A stretch of DNA of 64,000 bases, from NCBI GenBank assembly GCA_964444835.1, contig CAYUIT010000002.1, positions 152,801 through 216,800 of the forward strand. The letters are read 5' to 3'. The stretch is from CADEED01 sp964444835. GTDB lineage: Bacteria > Pseudomonadota > Gammaproteobacteria > Steroidobacterales > Steroidobacteraceae. The notes under the pieces were generated by a model, which searched no databases, was not told the origin of the DNA, and saw nothing but the letters and a program-made list of their open reading frames with translations. This document shows, in pieces, positions 44,530 through 53,335 of this stretch. Each line of letters opens with the position of its first letter. Within the stretch, counting starts at the first letter, position 1. The translations under genes were made by a program, and so were the position numbers.

Positions 44530-46755
44530 ATGGTGTCGCAAGCGCTGCAGCACGGCCGACAGGTCGTGATTTGGGTCGCAATCGTCGCTTGTGCATCACA
44601 GGCGCAGGCGGCTGACCCCGGATGTCCAGCGCCCGCTGCACGCAGCGCAGCGGCGGCCACCGCGCAGGCAGCAGCCCGCGCGAATCCGTCGCAAGACATC
44701 CAGATCACCAGCGACAACGCCGATCTGTCGCTCGAGGGCGATGCCACGCTGTCGGGCAATGTTGTCGTTACGCAAGGCGATAAGACGATCCGCGCCGACA
44801 ACGTCACTTACGATGCCGAGCGCAAAGGCTTCGACGTGCAAGGCGCGGTGCAGTACGAGGACGCGCTCGTGCGGCTCACCGGCGGCAGTGGCACGTACTC
44901 ACAATTGCTCGGCGCCACCTTTCAAGGCGCAGCGTTCGAGTTGATCGAGCGCAATGCTCGCGGCACAGCGCGTGCGATGCGGCTCGATCCGAATGGCCGG
45001 TTCGACCTCGAGGAAGTCACCTTCACCGCCTGCCCCGCCGAGGACCCCGCGTGGCAAATCAAGGCGGGCGCGTTGCGTCTCGATACTCGCACGCGCAACG
45101 GCACCGGCCGCAACGCCAAGATCGAATTCAAAGGCGTGCCGATTCTCTACACGCCTTGGATCTCATTCCCGCTCGGCCCGCAGCGCAAATCGGGCTTCTT
45201 GTTTCCCGATATCGGCGCCTCGTCGCGCAGCGGCGCGCAGCTATCGATACCGTACTATTGGAACATCGCGCCGAACATGGACTTCACGGCGTCGCCGGTG
45301 GTGTACGCGAAACGTGGCATCGACTTGGGCGGCGAGTTTCGCTATCTGTCGCGGCGTCACCGCAGCACGCTCGATTTCAACTTCTTGCCATCGGATCAGC
45401 TCGCGGATCGCGATCGCAGCCGCGTGCGCCTCGTGCACGAGACTCGCCTGCCCGGCGACTGGCGCTTCCGCGCCGATGCCACCAACGTGGGCGACACTAA
45501 CTACTTCGAAGACTTCGCGCAGGGCGTCGAAGGCGCGGGCACGCCGTTTGCCGAACGCTTCGCCGAGTTCTCGTATCGTGATTTGCATTGGACGCTGCGC
45601 TTGCAAGCGCAGAACTTTCAAGTGCTGGACGAGGCGCTGCCGCCCGCGGAACGGCCGTACACCCGCGCACCGCGCATCGTCGCCAACGGCGATTGGACGC
45701 TGCCGGGCGATGCTCGCTTGGCGTATGGATTCGAGTCCGAGTTCGTGCGCTTCGACCGGAATACGGGCGTCACGGGCTGGCGCGCTGATGTCGCCCCTCG
45801 GGTCGGCTTCGATTGGAGCGGCCCAGGCTACTTCGTCCGCCCGCTCGCGGGCTATCGGTATACCGCCTACTCACTCGAATCGGAACCGGTCGGCACGGAC
45901 GACTCGCCGAGCCGTTCGCTGCCGTTCGCCTCGCTCGACATGGGCGTGGTCCTCGAGCGACCGTCCGGGTCGCGCGGCCAACGCCGCATGACCCTCGAAC
46001 CGCGTGCGCTGTACTTGTACACGCCGTTCCGCGAGCAGAACGACTTGCCCGTGTTCGACACGACGGTGCCCGATCTCAACACCGTGCAGTTGTTCCGCTC
46101 GAGTCGTTACGTGGGTGCCGATCGCGTCAGCGATGCGAACCAACTCAGCGTTGGTGTGACGAGCCGCTTGTTCGACACCGCGAGCGGTGCACAGTACATC
46201 GCGCTGACGGTCGGACAGGCGTTCTACTTCGAGCAGCCGCGCGTGGCGTTGCCTAACGAGTTGAGCTTGAACCGCAGTAAGTCGGACCTCGTAGCACAGC
46301 TCGCGCTGACGGCCTACCAAAACTGGAACATCGAGGCCGCCTTTCAATACAACCCGGAAGATTCGCAGACGGAGCGCTCGCAGTTCCTCGTGCAGTACCG
46401 GCCAGGCAATGATCGTGTCGTCAACTTGGCGTATCGCGCGCAGCGCGGCCGGATCGAACAAGCCGAGTTCTCGGGCGCGTGGCCCATCGGTGCACGCTGG
46501 TCGGCCTTCGCGCGCGTCGTGTTCTCGCTCCGGGAAGAAGAGGCTCTCGACCAATTTGCGGGCTTCGAGTACCGCGCGTGTTGCTGGAGCATCCGCACGG
46601 TCGCGCGCCGCTTCCTGTCCAGCCGAACGGGCGAACAGGACACCGGCATCTTCGTGCAGCTGGAACTGAACGGCCTCGCCAGTGTCGGAACTCCCGCAGA
46701 CGCTTTCCTCGCGAGCTCGATTCGGGGATACTCCCCGTCCCGGCGCCGCGACTAG
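44530..46755 (+). CDS. lptD: LPS-assembly outer-membrane protein LptD
   Basis: 741 residues. Outer-membrane barrel of the Lpt bridge that inserts lipopolysaccharide. Signal peptide ('VVIWVAIVACASQAQA'), an N-terminal OstA/beta-jellyroll domain ('ITSDNADLSLEGDATLSG', 'IRADNVTYDAERKGFDVQG'), and a C-terminal 26-strand-type barrel. Cysteines at about 32, 168, 684 and 685 ('RACCWSIR') match the four that form the nonconsecutive disulfides of E. coli LptD. First gene of lptD-surA-pdxA-rsmA-apaG-apaH. Confidence 0.97.
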   Translation: MVSQALQHGRQVVIWVAIVACASQAQAADPGCPAPAARSAAAATAQAAARANPSQDIQITSDNADLSLEGDATLSGNVVVTQGDKTIRADNVTYDAERKGFDVQGAVQYEDALVRLTGGSGTYSQLLGATFQGAAFELIERNARGTARAMRLDPNGRFDLEEVTFTACPAEDPAWQIKAGALRLDTRTRNGTGRNAKIEFKGVPILYTPWISFPLGPQRKSGFLFPDIGASSRSGAQLSIPYYWNIAPNMDFTASPVVYAKRGIDLGGEFRYLSRRHRSTLDFNFLPSDQLADRDRSRVRLVHETRLPGDWRFRADATNVGDTNYFEDFAQGVEGAGTPFAERFAEFSYRDLHWTLRLQAQNFQVLDEALPPAERPYTRAPRIVANGDWTLPGDARLAYGFESEFVRFDRNTGVTGWRADVAPRVGFDWSGPGYFVRPLAGYRYTAYSLESEPVGTDDSPSRSLPFASLDMGVVLERPSGSRGQRRMTLEPRALYLYTPFREQNDLPVFDTTVPDLNTVQLFRSSRYVGADRVSDANQLSVGVTSRLFDTASGAQYIALTVGQAFYFEQPRVALPNELSLNRSKSDLVAQLALTAYQNWNIEAAFQYNPEDSQTERSQFLVQYRPGNDRVVNLAYRAQRGRIEQAEFSGAWPIGARWSAFARVVFSLREEEALDQFAGFEYRACCWSIRTVARRFLSSRTGEQDTGIFVQLELNGLASVGTPADAFLASSIRGYSPSRRRD

Positions 46756-46796
46756 CGGCTAAATTATTGATTGAACGAGAATTATTAGGAATCCCG

Positions 46797-48116
46797 ATGC
46801 AGTTCCGTGATGTCGCTCCGCACTTTGCGCGGCTTGTCCCCGCTGCCCTACTCGTTTTGGCCGGTCCTGTGTTGGCGCAAACGCGCGACCTGGGTGCTCG
46901 CGGCGAGTTGCTCGACCGCGTTGCCGCGACGGTGAACGAGGGCATCGTGTTGCAGAGCGAACTCGACGAGCAGACGTACTTGATCGCGCAACGCTTGCGA
47001 GCGCAGAACCTCGAGCTGCCGCCGCAAAACGTACTCCGCCAGCAAGTGCTCGAGCGCTTGGTGATGCAAGAGCTGCAGATGCAACGCGCCGACCGTGCGG
47101 GCATCAAGATTTCCGACGAAACACTCAACGGCGCGCTCAAAGATGTCGCGCAACGTAACAACCTGCCGCTCGATCAATTGCCCGAGGCGCTGGCCTCGCA
47201 GGGCATCGACTACGCAGCGTATCGCGAGACCATTCGCAAGGAACTCACGCTGCAGATCCTGCGGCAGCGCGACGTCATTGCACGCATCAATGTGTCGCCG
47301 CGCGAACTCGAGCAGTTCCTCGAGAAGCAAAGCAAGATGCCGTCCGAGGCTAACGAGTACAACGTGTCGCACATCTTGATCGCCGTGCCGCAAGCAGCAA
47401 CACCTGATCAACTCGATGAAGCCGCCAAGCGCGCCAACGAAGTACACGAGCGCGCCACGAAGGGCGAGGACTTCGCGCAACTCGCCGTGCAGTTCTCGAA
47501 CAGCCAGACGGCGCTCGAAGGCGGCTCGTTAGGCTGGCGCAAAGGCCCCGAGCTGCCCACGTTTCTCGCCGAACTCGTCGCCCGCTTGAAGCCCGGCGAA
47601 GTCAGCGAGCCGCTGCGAACACCGTCGGGCTATCACTTGGTGAAGCTCAACGAGCAGCGGGGACAAACACAAGTGATCGTCGACCAAGTTCACGCGCGCC
47701 ACATTTTGATGAAACCGACCGAGCTGCAAGATGACGCCACGGTGCAGCAAAAGCTCGCGACCGTGCGCGAGCGCATCATGAAGGGCGAGGACTTTGCCGC
47801 CGTGGCGCAAGTCACCTCGGAAGATCCGGGCTCAGCGTCCGAAGGTGGCGATTTGGGCTGGACCGGGCCGGGCACGTTCGTACCCGAGTTCGAGCAGCGC
47901 CTCGCGGCGCTTCAAGAGAACGAGATCAGTGAGCCGTTCCGCACACAGTTCGGTTGGCATATCGTGCAGTTGTTAGGCAAGCGGCAGTTCGATAGCACCG
48001 ACGATCTGCGCCGCCAACGCGCTTTTGCGCAATTGCGCGAGAGCAAGGCCGACGAGGAGACGGAACTGTGGCTGCGTCGGCTGCGTGACGAGGCCTACGT
48101 CGAACTTCGGCTCTGA
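46797..48116 (+). CDS. surA: Periplasmic chaperone/PPIase SurA
   Basis: About 439 residues from ATG 46797 with AGGA upstream. Signal peptide 'LVPAALLVLAGPVLA', then the N-terminal chaperone domain ('DRVAATVNEGIVLQSELDEQ'), and two parvulin (PpiC) repeats: 'VSHILIAVPQAA' to 'GYHLVKLNEQRG', and 'HARHILMKPTELQ' to 'FGWHIVQLLGKR'. Delivers nascent outer-membrane proteins, including LptD, to the BAM complex. Confidence 0.97.
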   Translation: MQFRDVAPHFARLVPAALLVLAGPVLAQTRDLGARGELLDRVAATVNEGIVLQSELDEQTYLIAQRLRAQNLELPPQNVLRQQVLERLVMQELQMQRADRAGIKISDETLNGALKDVAQRNNLPLDQLPEALASQGIDYAAYRETIRKELTLQILRQRDVIARINVSPRELEQFLEKQSKMPSEANEYNVSHILIAVPQAATPDQLDEAAKRANEVHERATKGEDFAQLAVQFSNSQTALEGGSLGWRKGPELPTFLAELVARLKPGEVSEPLRTPSGYHLVKLNEQRGQTQVIVDQVHARHILMKPTELQDDATVQQKLATVRERIMKGEDFAAVAQVTSEDPGSASEGGDLGWTGPGTFVPEFEQRLAALQENEISEPFRTQFGWHIVQLLGKRQFDSTDDLRRQRAFAQLRESKADEETELWLRRLRDEAYVELRL

Positions 48117-48144
48117 GGCCGCGCTCGATGCCGAGCGCACTGCG

Positions 48145-49143
48145 ATGAAGCGGCCGCTGCGCATCGCGATTACCACCGGAGAGCCGGCCGGGATTGGTCC
48201 GGAGATCGCCGTTGCGGCAGCCGCCGTTGCGACCGACGCGGAGCTTATCTTGCTTGCCGACCGCGATCTGCTGGCCGAGCGAGCGCGCTGCGTCGGCGTA
48301 TCGCTGCCAATCCACGACTGGCAGCCGCAAACGCCAGGCCTACCGCACCCCGCCCTCTGGAACCTTCATGAGCCGCTGGACGCGCCGTGTGTGGCGGGCA
48401 CGCTCGACCCGCGCAATGGCCGCTACGTGCTCCGCTTGCTCGATCGTGCGCTCGCCGGCGTCGCGCAGCGCGATTTCGATGCCATCGTCACTGCGCCTGT
48501 GCAAAAGAGCGTCATCAATGACGCGGGTGTCGCGTTCTCCGGCCACACGGAGTATCTCGCCGAACGGTTGGGCGGCGTGCATCCCGTCATGTTGTTAGCA
48601 GCCGAAAACTTGCGGGTGGCGCTCGTCACCACTCATCTCCCCCTTGCACGAGTGCCGAGTGCACTCAGCACGGCGCTCATTGAGCGAACGCTCGCGATCC
48701 TTGATCACGATGTGCGCCGACTCTGGGGCATTCAAGCACCCAGAATCGGTGTGTGCGGCCTGAATCCCCACGCAGGCGAAAGTGGGCACCTCGGGATGGA
48801 AGAGATCGAGATCATCGCGCCGGCCATCGCACAGGCGCGCGGGCGTGGAATTGCCGCCCATGGACCATTGCCGGCAGATACGATCTTTACGCCGCGGGCG
48901 CTCGAGGCGTTCGACGTCGTGCTCGCGATGTATCACGACCAAGGGCTACCCGTGTTGAAACACGCGGGCTTTGGCCACGCGGTCAACATCACGCTCGGTT
49001 TGCCGATCATTCGCACGTCAGTCGATCACGGCACCGCGCTGTCGCTCGCGGGCACGGGCAAAGCCGACGCCGGCAGCCTGCAAAGTGCCATTGCGATGGC
49101 GATCGATTTTGCACGCCGCGCTCGCGCAGGGCAGGCGCCATGA
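48145..49143 (+). CDS. pdxA: 4-hydroxythreonine-4-phosphate dehydrogenase
   Basis: About 332 residues from ATG 48145. NAD-dependent step of the DXP-dependent pyridoxal phosphate pathway. 'ITTGEPAGIGPEI' at the N-terminus, 'FSGHTEYLAE', 'LNPHAGESGHLGMEE' and 'MYHDQGLPVLKH' with metal-binding His. Usual place between surA and rsmA. Stop overlaps rsmA ATG. Confidence 0.96.
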   Translation: MKRPLRIAITTGEPAGIGPEIAVAAAAVATDAELILLADRDLLAERARCVGVSLPIHDWQPQTPGLPHPALWNLHEPLDAPCVAGTLDPRNGRYVLRLLDRALAGVAQRDFDAIVTAPVQKSVINDAGVAFSGHTEYLAERLGGVHPVMLLAAENLRVALVTTHLPLARVPSALSTALIERTLAILDHDVRRLWGIQAPRIGVCGLNPHAGESGHLGMEEIEIIAPAIAQARGRGIAAHGPLPADTIFTPRALEAFDVVLAMYHDQGLPVLKHAGFGHAVNITLGLPIIRTSVDHGTALSLAGTGKADAGSLQSAIAMAIDFARRARAGQAP

Positions 49144-49946
49144 TCGTGGCGCGCAAGCGCTTCGGCCAACACTTCTTGCATGACCAAGGGATCCTCGAGC
49201 GAATCGTCGAGGCCGTTGCACCGCAGTCGAATGATCACCTTGTCGAGATCGGCCCCGGCCGCGGTGCCCTAACGACTCGACTGCTGCAACGCCATGCGGC
49301 GCTCGATGTCATCGAAATCGATCGCGACTTGGTGAGCGAGCTGCGCGCGCAGTTTGCGAACGTGCCCGGCCTCGTGATTCACTCGGCCGACGCGCTGCGT
49401 TTCGACTTTGCGGCGCTCGCGGCCGCGCGCGGCGGGCCGCTGCGCGTGATCGGCAATCTGCCGTACAACATCTCGACGCCGCTGCTGTTTCATCTCCTCG
49501 CGCAACACGCTGCGCTCACTGATCTGCATGTGATGCTGCAAAAAGAGGTAGTGGATCGGATGGCGGCCGCACCCGACACCGAACATTACGGACGATTGAC
49601 CGTCATGCTGGCGCCCTGGACGGAGATCCGCGCGCTATTCGATGTGGGGCCTGGCGCCTTCTCGCCACCGCCACGAGTGTGGTCGGCTGTCGCGCAGGTC
49701 GTGATCCGGCGCGAACCCGCTTTTCCGGTCGCGGCACCGTTTGCTGCCGTCGTGGCCGCCGCCTTCGCGCAACGCCGCAAGACTTTGCGCAACGCTCTGC
49801 GCGAGCTCGTGAACGCCGAGATGATGGAACGCTGCGGGATCGACCCCGGTGCGCGCGCTGAAACCCTCGCACCAGCGGATTTCGGGCGACTCGCGACAGC
49901 GCTCGCGGCGTCGCGAAATGCAACACCCCAGAATCCGGTACAGTAA
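49140..49946 (+). CDS. rsmA: 16S rRNA dimethyladenosine transferase (KsgA)
   Basis: About 268 residues, ATG overlapping the pdxA stop (ATGA). Dimethylates the two adenines near the 3' end of 16S rRNA as a 30S assembly checkpoint. 'KRFGQHFLHDQGILERIV', SAM motif 'VEIGPGRGALTTRL' and catalytic 'GNLPYNISTPLLF' are present. Confidence 0.97.
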   Translation: MIVARKRFGQHFLHDQGILERIVEAVAPQSNDHLVEIGPGRGALTTRLLQRHAALDVIEIDRDLVSELRAQFANVPGLVIHSADALRFDFAALAAARGGPLRVIGNLPYNISTPLLFHLLAQHAALTDLHVMLQKEVVDRMAAAPDTEHYGRLTVMLAPWTEIRALFDVGPGAFSPPPRVWSAVAQVVIRREPAFPVAAPFAAVVAAAFAQRRKTLRNALRELVNAEMMERCGIDPGARAETLAPADFGRLATALAASRNATPQNPVQ

Positions 49947-49967
49947 CGTTTCAACGACCGAAAGCCC

Positions 49968-50348
49968 ATGAGCATCATCGAACACAAGATTCGCATCGAC
50001 GTCGAGACGGCTTATCTCGAAGAGCAATCCGAGCCCAAGGAACGGCGGTACGTGTTCTCTTATACGATCACAATCCGCAACGAAGGGCCGCAGCCCGCGC
50101 GGCTTCTCACGCGTCATTGGGTGATTACGGACGCGAACGGCAAAGTCCAAGAAGTCCGCGGCGACGGCGTCGTGGGCGAACAGCCGTACTTGAAACCAGG
50201 CCAAGGCTTTCGCTATTCGAGCGGCGCGGTCATCGAGACACCCGTGGGCTCGATGCAGGGCAGCTACCAAATGGTGGCCGACAATGGTGCCCAGTTCGAT
50301 GCGCCCATTCCCGCGTTTCGTTTGGCGATTCCCGGACTGCTGCACTAG
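49968..50348 (+). CDS. apaG: ApaG family protein
   Basis: 126 residues, a fibronectin-III-like beta fold. 'RYVFSYTITIRNEGPQPARL', 'TRHWVITDANGKVQEVRGDG' and 'VGEQPYLKPGQGFRYSSG' are the signatures. Function uncertain; always found near apaH and rsmA. A TACAGT box ~30 bp upstream may give it a secondary promoter. Confidence 0.96.
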   Translation: MSIIEHKIRIDVETAYLEEQSEPKERRYVFSYTITIRNEGPQPARLLTRHWVITDANGKVQEVRGDGVVGEQPYLKPGQGFRYSSGAVIETPVGSMQGSYQMVADNGAQFDAPIPAFRLAIPGLLH

Positions 50349-50356
50349 GCAACTGC

Positions 50357-51199
50357 ATGGCGCGCTACGCCATCGGTGACATCCAAGGCTGTTGCACCGA
50401 GCTCGAACAACTGCTGGCCGTGCTGCGTTTCAAGCCCGACCGCGACGAGTTGTGGTTCGTCGGCGACCTGGTGAATCGCGGGCCCGACTCGGTGGGCACG
50501 CTACGTCTCGTCAAGTCGCTCGGCGCCAACGCCATCGTGGTACTCGGGAATCATGATTTGCACCTGCTCGCCGTGGCGCTGGGCGGCGAACGCGCGACGA
50601 AACGCGGGGACACGCTTGACGATGTGCTCGAAGCGCGCGACCGGGACTCCCTGCTCGAGTGGTTAGTCACGCGTCCGCTTGCGCACCACGATGGCGAGCG
50701 CGGCGACTTGCTAATTCATGCCGGTCTCGTGCCCGCATGGAGCGCGGCGCAAGCGCTCGCACTCGCGCGCGAAGTGAGCGCTGAATTGTGTGCGCGGCCG
50801 CGCGCGCTACTGCGATCGATGTACGGCAATAAGCCCACAACATGGAGCGATGCATTGACGGGCGAGGAGCGGCAGCGATTCATCATCAACGCTCTGACAC
50901 GGCTGCGATTCTGTACGCCAGACGGCGAGGTTGATCTCAAACAGAAAGGCGCTCCAGAGACCGTTGAACCGCCACTTGCGCCATGGTTCGAACACCGCGC
51001 ACGCGCCAGCCGCGATGCGCGCATCATTTTCGGCCATTGGTCCACGCTCGGATTCCTACGGCGGAAGAACTTGTTAGCCCTGGACACGGGCTGCGTGTGG
51101 GGCGGGTCCTTGACGGCGGTGGATCTCGACGATCCCGCGCGGCCGCCGTTCGCGGTGAAATCGGCGGGCTATCAGGCCCCAGGCGCTGACGGCGGCTGA
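50357..51199 (+). CDS. apaH: Symmetrical bis(5'-nucleosyl)-tetraphosphatase
   Basis: About 280 residues from ATG 50357. Splits Ap4A to two ADP. Calcineurin-like metallophosphatase motifs: 'IGDIQGCCTELEQLL', 'VGDLVNRGPDSVGTLR', 'VLGNHDLHLLAVALG' and 'IFGHWSTLGF'. The last 28 bp overlap the convergent lipoprotein gene. Confidence 0.96.
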   Translation: MARYAIGDIQGCCTELEQLLAVLRFKPDRDELWFVGDLVNRGPDSVGTLRLVKSLGANAIVVLGNHDLHLLAVALGGERATKRGDTLDDVLEARDRDSLLEWLVTRPLAHHDGERGDLLIHAGLVPAWSAAQALALAREVSAELCARPRALLRSMYGNKPTTWSDALTGEERQRFIINALTRLRFCTPDGEVDLKQKGAPETVEPPLAPWFEHRARASRDARIIFGHWSTLGFLRRKNLLALDTGCVWGGSLTAVDLDDPARPPFAVKSAGYQAPGADGG

Positions 51200-51834
51200 G
51201 TGACGGCGTCCGGCGCGGGCGCGGTGGGTTCTACAGCCGGTGCGGCGGGATCCGGTGTGGCAGGCGCTGCGGCCGGATCGAACGTCACACCGGGCTCGAG
51301 CTCCGACGGTGCCGCGGCATTGGGCGTTGGCTCGACGGCCACCGGCGCTGGCGCGTCCACCGGCGTCGCGACGGCGGACGGTGCGTCCGGATCGCGTCGC
51401 GGCCCCCAAGCAATCGCGAGCTCGCGCGTGTCGGTCCGAACAACGGCGGGCGGCAGTTCGAAGTCCACCGCGGTGGTGCCCTCGGTGGGCACTGGCAAGA
51501 TCACGCGCTGCGAGCCGCGCACATCGAATTCACCGACACTGCCAGGCCGCGTACGAATCGCAACGCGCACAGGCCAAGTCGTCCCCTCACGTGGGCGCGC
51601 GACGACCGCGCCTTGGCCTGACATCGCCTGCAGATCGAACACCAGCGTGTTCCGCTGCCAATACTGCGCGACTTCGAGTGCCTGTCCTGGCGCCGATTCG
51701 AACGCGACCTCGTTGACCGCGGTCGGTGCCGGCACTGCCTTCTTGCCGAACGGCCACAACTTCTGCGCGTGCTGCAAGCTGCCGCAGCTCGAAACGGACA
51801 CCGCCAAAGCGACCACGACGACGATACGATTCAC
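51172..51834 (-). CDS. Putative lipoprotein with Pro/Ala-rich tail, function unknown
   Basis: 220 residues. Signal peptide with lipobox ('VALAVSVSSCG', Cys ~17). The middle (residues ~40-145) is a beta-rich region ('VAQYWQRNTLVFDLQAMSG', 'WPVRVAIRTRPGSVGEFDV') and the last ~70 residues are low-complexity Pro/Ala. I do not recognise the family. Its end overlaps apaH by 28 bp, and the region upstream (51835-51974) is shared with the divergent kynurenine operon. Confidence 0.75.
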   Translation of the reverse strand: MNRIVVVVALAVSVSSCGSLQHAQKLWPFGKKAVPAPTAVNEVAFESAPGQALEVAQYWQRNTLVFDLQAMSGQGAVVARPREGTTWPVRVAIRTRPGSVGEFDVRGSQRVILPVPTEGTTAVDFELPPAVVRTDTRELAIAWGPRRDPDAPSAVATPVDAPAPVAVEPTPNAAAPSELEPGVTFDPAAAPATPDPAAPAVEPTAPAPDAVTQPPSAPGA

Positions 51835-51961
51835 GACGACCTCCCGGCGACCCTGCGCACGGCTCGCGCAAGATTACGCGCAACGCTGAGCGGCGGCGAG
51901 TCCTGACGCCACAGCGCGACAACGCGCTTACGCCAAACGTGAGATCGATCTCACTACCGCA

Positions 51962-51967
51962 TACCAT
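51962..51967 (+). promoter_or_regulatory. Putative -10 box of the kynurenine operon
   Basis: TACCAT (4/6 match) followed by 7 nt and the ATG at 51975, with no Shine-Dalgarno sequence. Same geometry as the other leaderless candidates; the hexamer itself is weaker. Confidence 0.35.
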
Positions 51968-51974
51968 AGGCACC

Positions 51975-52499
51975 ATGAAGCCTCTGAAAGCCTTCCCGTT
52001 GCAGGCCTGGATCGACGAACACCGCCATCTGCTGCGCCCACCGGTCGGCAACAAGCGCGTCTTTCGCGACAGTGAGTTCATCATCATGGTGGTCGGGGGC
52101 CCGAACGCCCGCAAGGACTTTCACGTCGACCCGGGTGAAGAGTTCTTCTACCAACTCGAAGGCGACATGGTCCTCGGCACGATCCAAGCCGGTAAGCGCA
52201 TCGACTTGCCGATCCGCGCTGGCGAGATCTTGCTACTGCCGCCCAACGTGCCGCATTCGCCGCAACGCGGCGCCAACACGGTGGGCCTCGTCATCGAACG
52301 CGAGCGACGTGCCGGCGAGCTCGATGGCTTTCAGTGGTACTGCGAGCGCTGCGATCACAAGCTGTACGAAGAGTTCGTTGAGCTCACTAACATCGAAACG
52401 CAGATGCCGCCGATCTTCGAACGCTTCTACGGTCGCATCGAGCATCGCACCTGCACGGCATGCGGCGCAGTGATGGCTCCGCCCGCGCGGTCGCACTAA
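51975..52499 (+). CDS. nbaC: 3-hydroxyanthranilate 3,4-dioxygenase
   Basis: 174 residues, normal length for bacterial HAAO. Opens the ring of 3-hydroxyanthranilate, giving the precursor of quinolinate and NAD. Cupin iron ligands are in 'DFHVDPGEEFFYQLEGD' (His, Glu) and 'PPNVPHSPQRG' (His). The C-terminal rubredoxin-like cysteines 'YCERCDHK' and 'CTACGA' hold a second iron, as in bacterial homologues. Leads the operon. Confidence 0.95.
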   Translation: MKPLKAFPLQAWIDEHRHLLRPPVGNKRVFRDSEFIIMVVGGPNARKDFHVDPGEEFFYQLEGDMVLGTIQAGKRIDLPIRAGEILLLPPNVPHSPQRGANTVGLVIERERRAGELDGFQWYCERCDHKLYEEFVELTNIETQMPPIFERFYGRIEHRTCTACGAVMAPPARSH

Positions 52500-52519
52500 C
52501 GACTCGCACGCTCGCCAGC

Positions 52520-53335
52520 ATGCTCGCCAAAGTTCCACTGCAAGGCCAAGAGTTTCAGTTCGCACTCGATCGCGGCGTGAGCCTGGCCATTCCGGTCACG
52601 TTTGCCGGCAGCGGGCCGCGCCACTACGGCGCACCGGCACCGACGAGCCGGCCCCTGATTGCGGGGGCGTTCAACGGCGAAGTTGCTAAAGGTGCAAGCT
52701 GCAACTGCCGCACCGTCAGCTTCACACCCCATTGCAACGGCACGCATACCGAAACGGTCGCGCACCTCTTGCGCGAACCGCTCGATACTTGGCGAGCGTT
52801 ACCGAAGCACCTGATCCCCGCTGCAGTCATCAGCGTCACGCCGGAGCCCGCACGCGAGACGCGCGAGCAAACGCTACCGCCGCCGTGGGGAACTGACTCC
52901 TTGATCACGGAGCGGCGCTTGCGCGCTGCGTTCATGCAAGCGCGTCCGTTCGAACCGCGCGCCCTCATCGTGCGCACCCTGCCGAATGACTCCGCGAAGC
53001 GAACGCTGGACTACACCGACCACGTACCGCCCTACTTCACGCAAGAGGCGGCCGAGTGGTTAGTCGCGCGGCGCATCGAGCACCTCGTGCTCGACATCCC
53101 GTCGATCGATCGCACCGAGGACGAAGGCAAGCTCACCGCCCATCGCGTCTTCTTTGGCTTGCCAGCCGGTAGCGTGGAGCGCTCGGACGCCTCGCGACCG
53201 CATTGCACATTGACCGAGCTTGCGTTCGTGCCAAACGAAGTGGCCGATGGCAGTTATGCCCTCGCACTGTTTGCGCCGGCCATCGATGGCGATGCCGTCG
53301 CGAGTCAGCCGATCGTCTATCCGTGGGTCCGGTGA
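52520..53335 (+). CDS. Cyclase-family protein, probable kynurenine formamidase
   Basis: About 271 residues from ATG 52520. Cyclase family (PF04199-type) metal hydrolase, with 'HCNGTHTETVAHLL' matching the HxGTHxDxxxH metal motif except that Glu replaces the usual Asp. Placed between HAAO and kynureninase, it is most likely the formamidase that hydrolyses N-formylkynurenine, by context; longer than typical KynB (~210). Stop overlaps kynU ATG (TGATG). Confidence 0.78.
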   Translation: MLAKVPLQGQEFQFALDRGVSLAIPVTFAGSGPRHYGAPAPTSRPLIAGAFNGEVAKGASCNCRTVSFTPHCNGTHTETVAHLLREPLDTWRALPKHLIPAAVISVTPEPARETREQTLPPPWGTDSLITERRLRAAFMQARPFEPRALIVRTLPNDSAKRTLDYTDHVPPYFTQEAAEWLVARRIEHLVLDIPSIDRTEDEGKLTAHRVFFGLPAGSVERSDASRPHCTLTELAFVPNEVADGSYALALFAPAIDGDAVASQPIVYPWVR

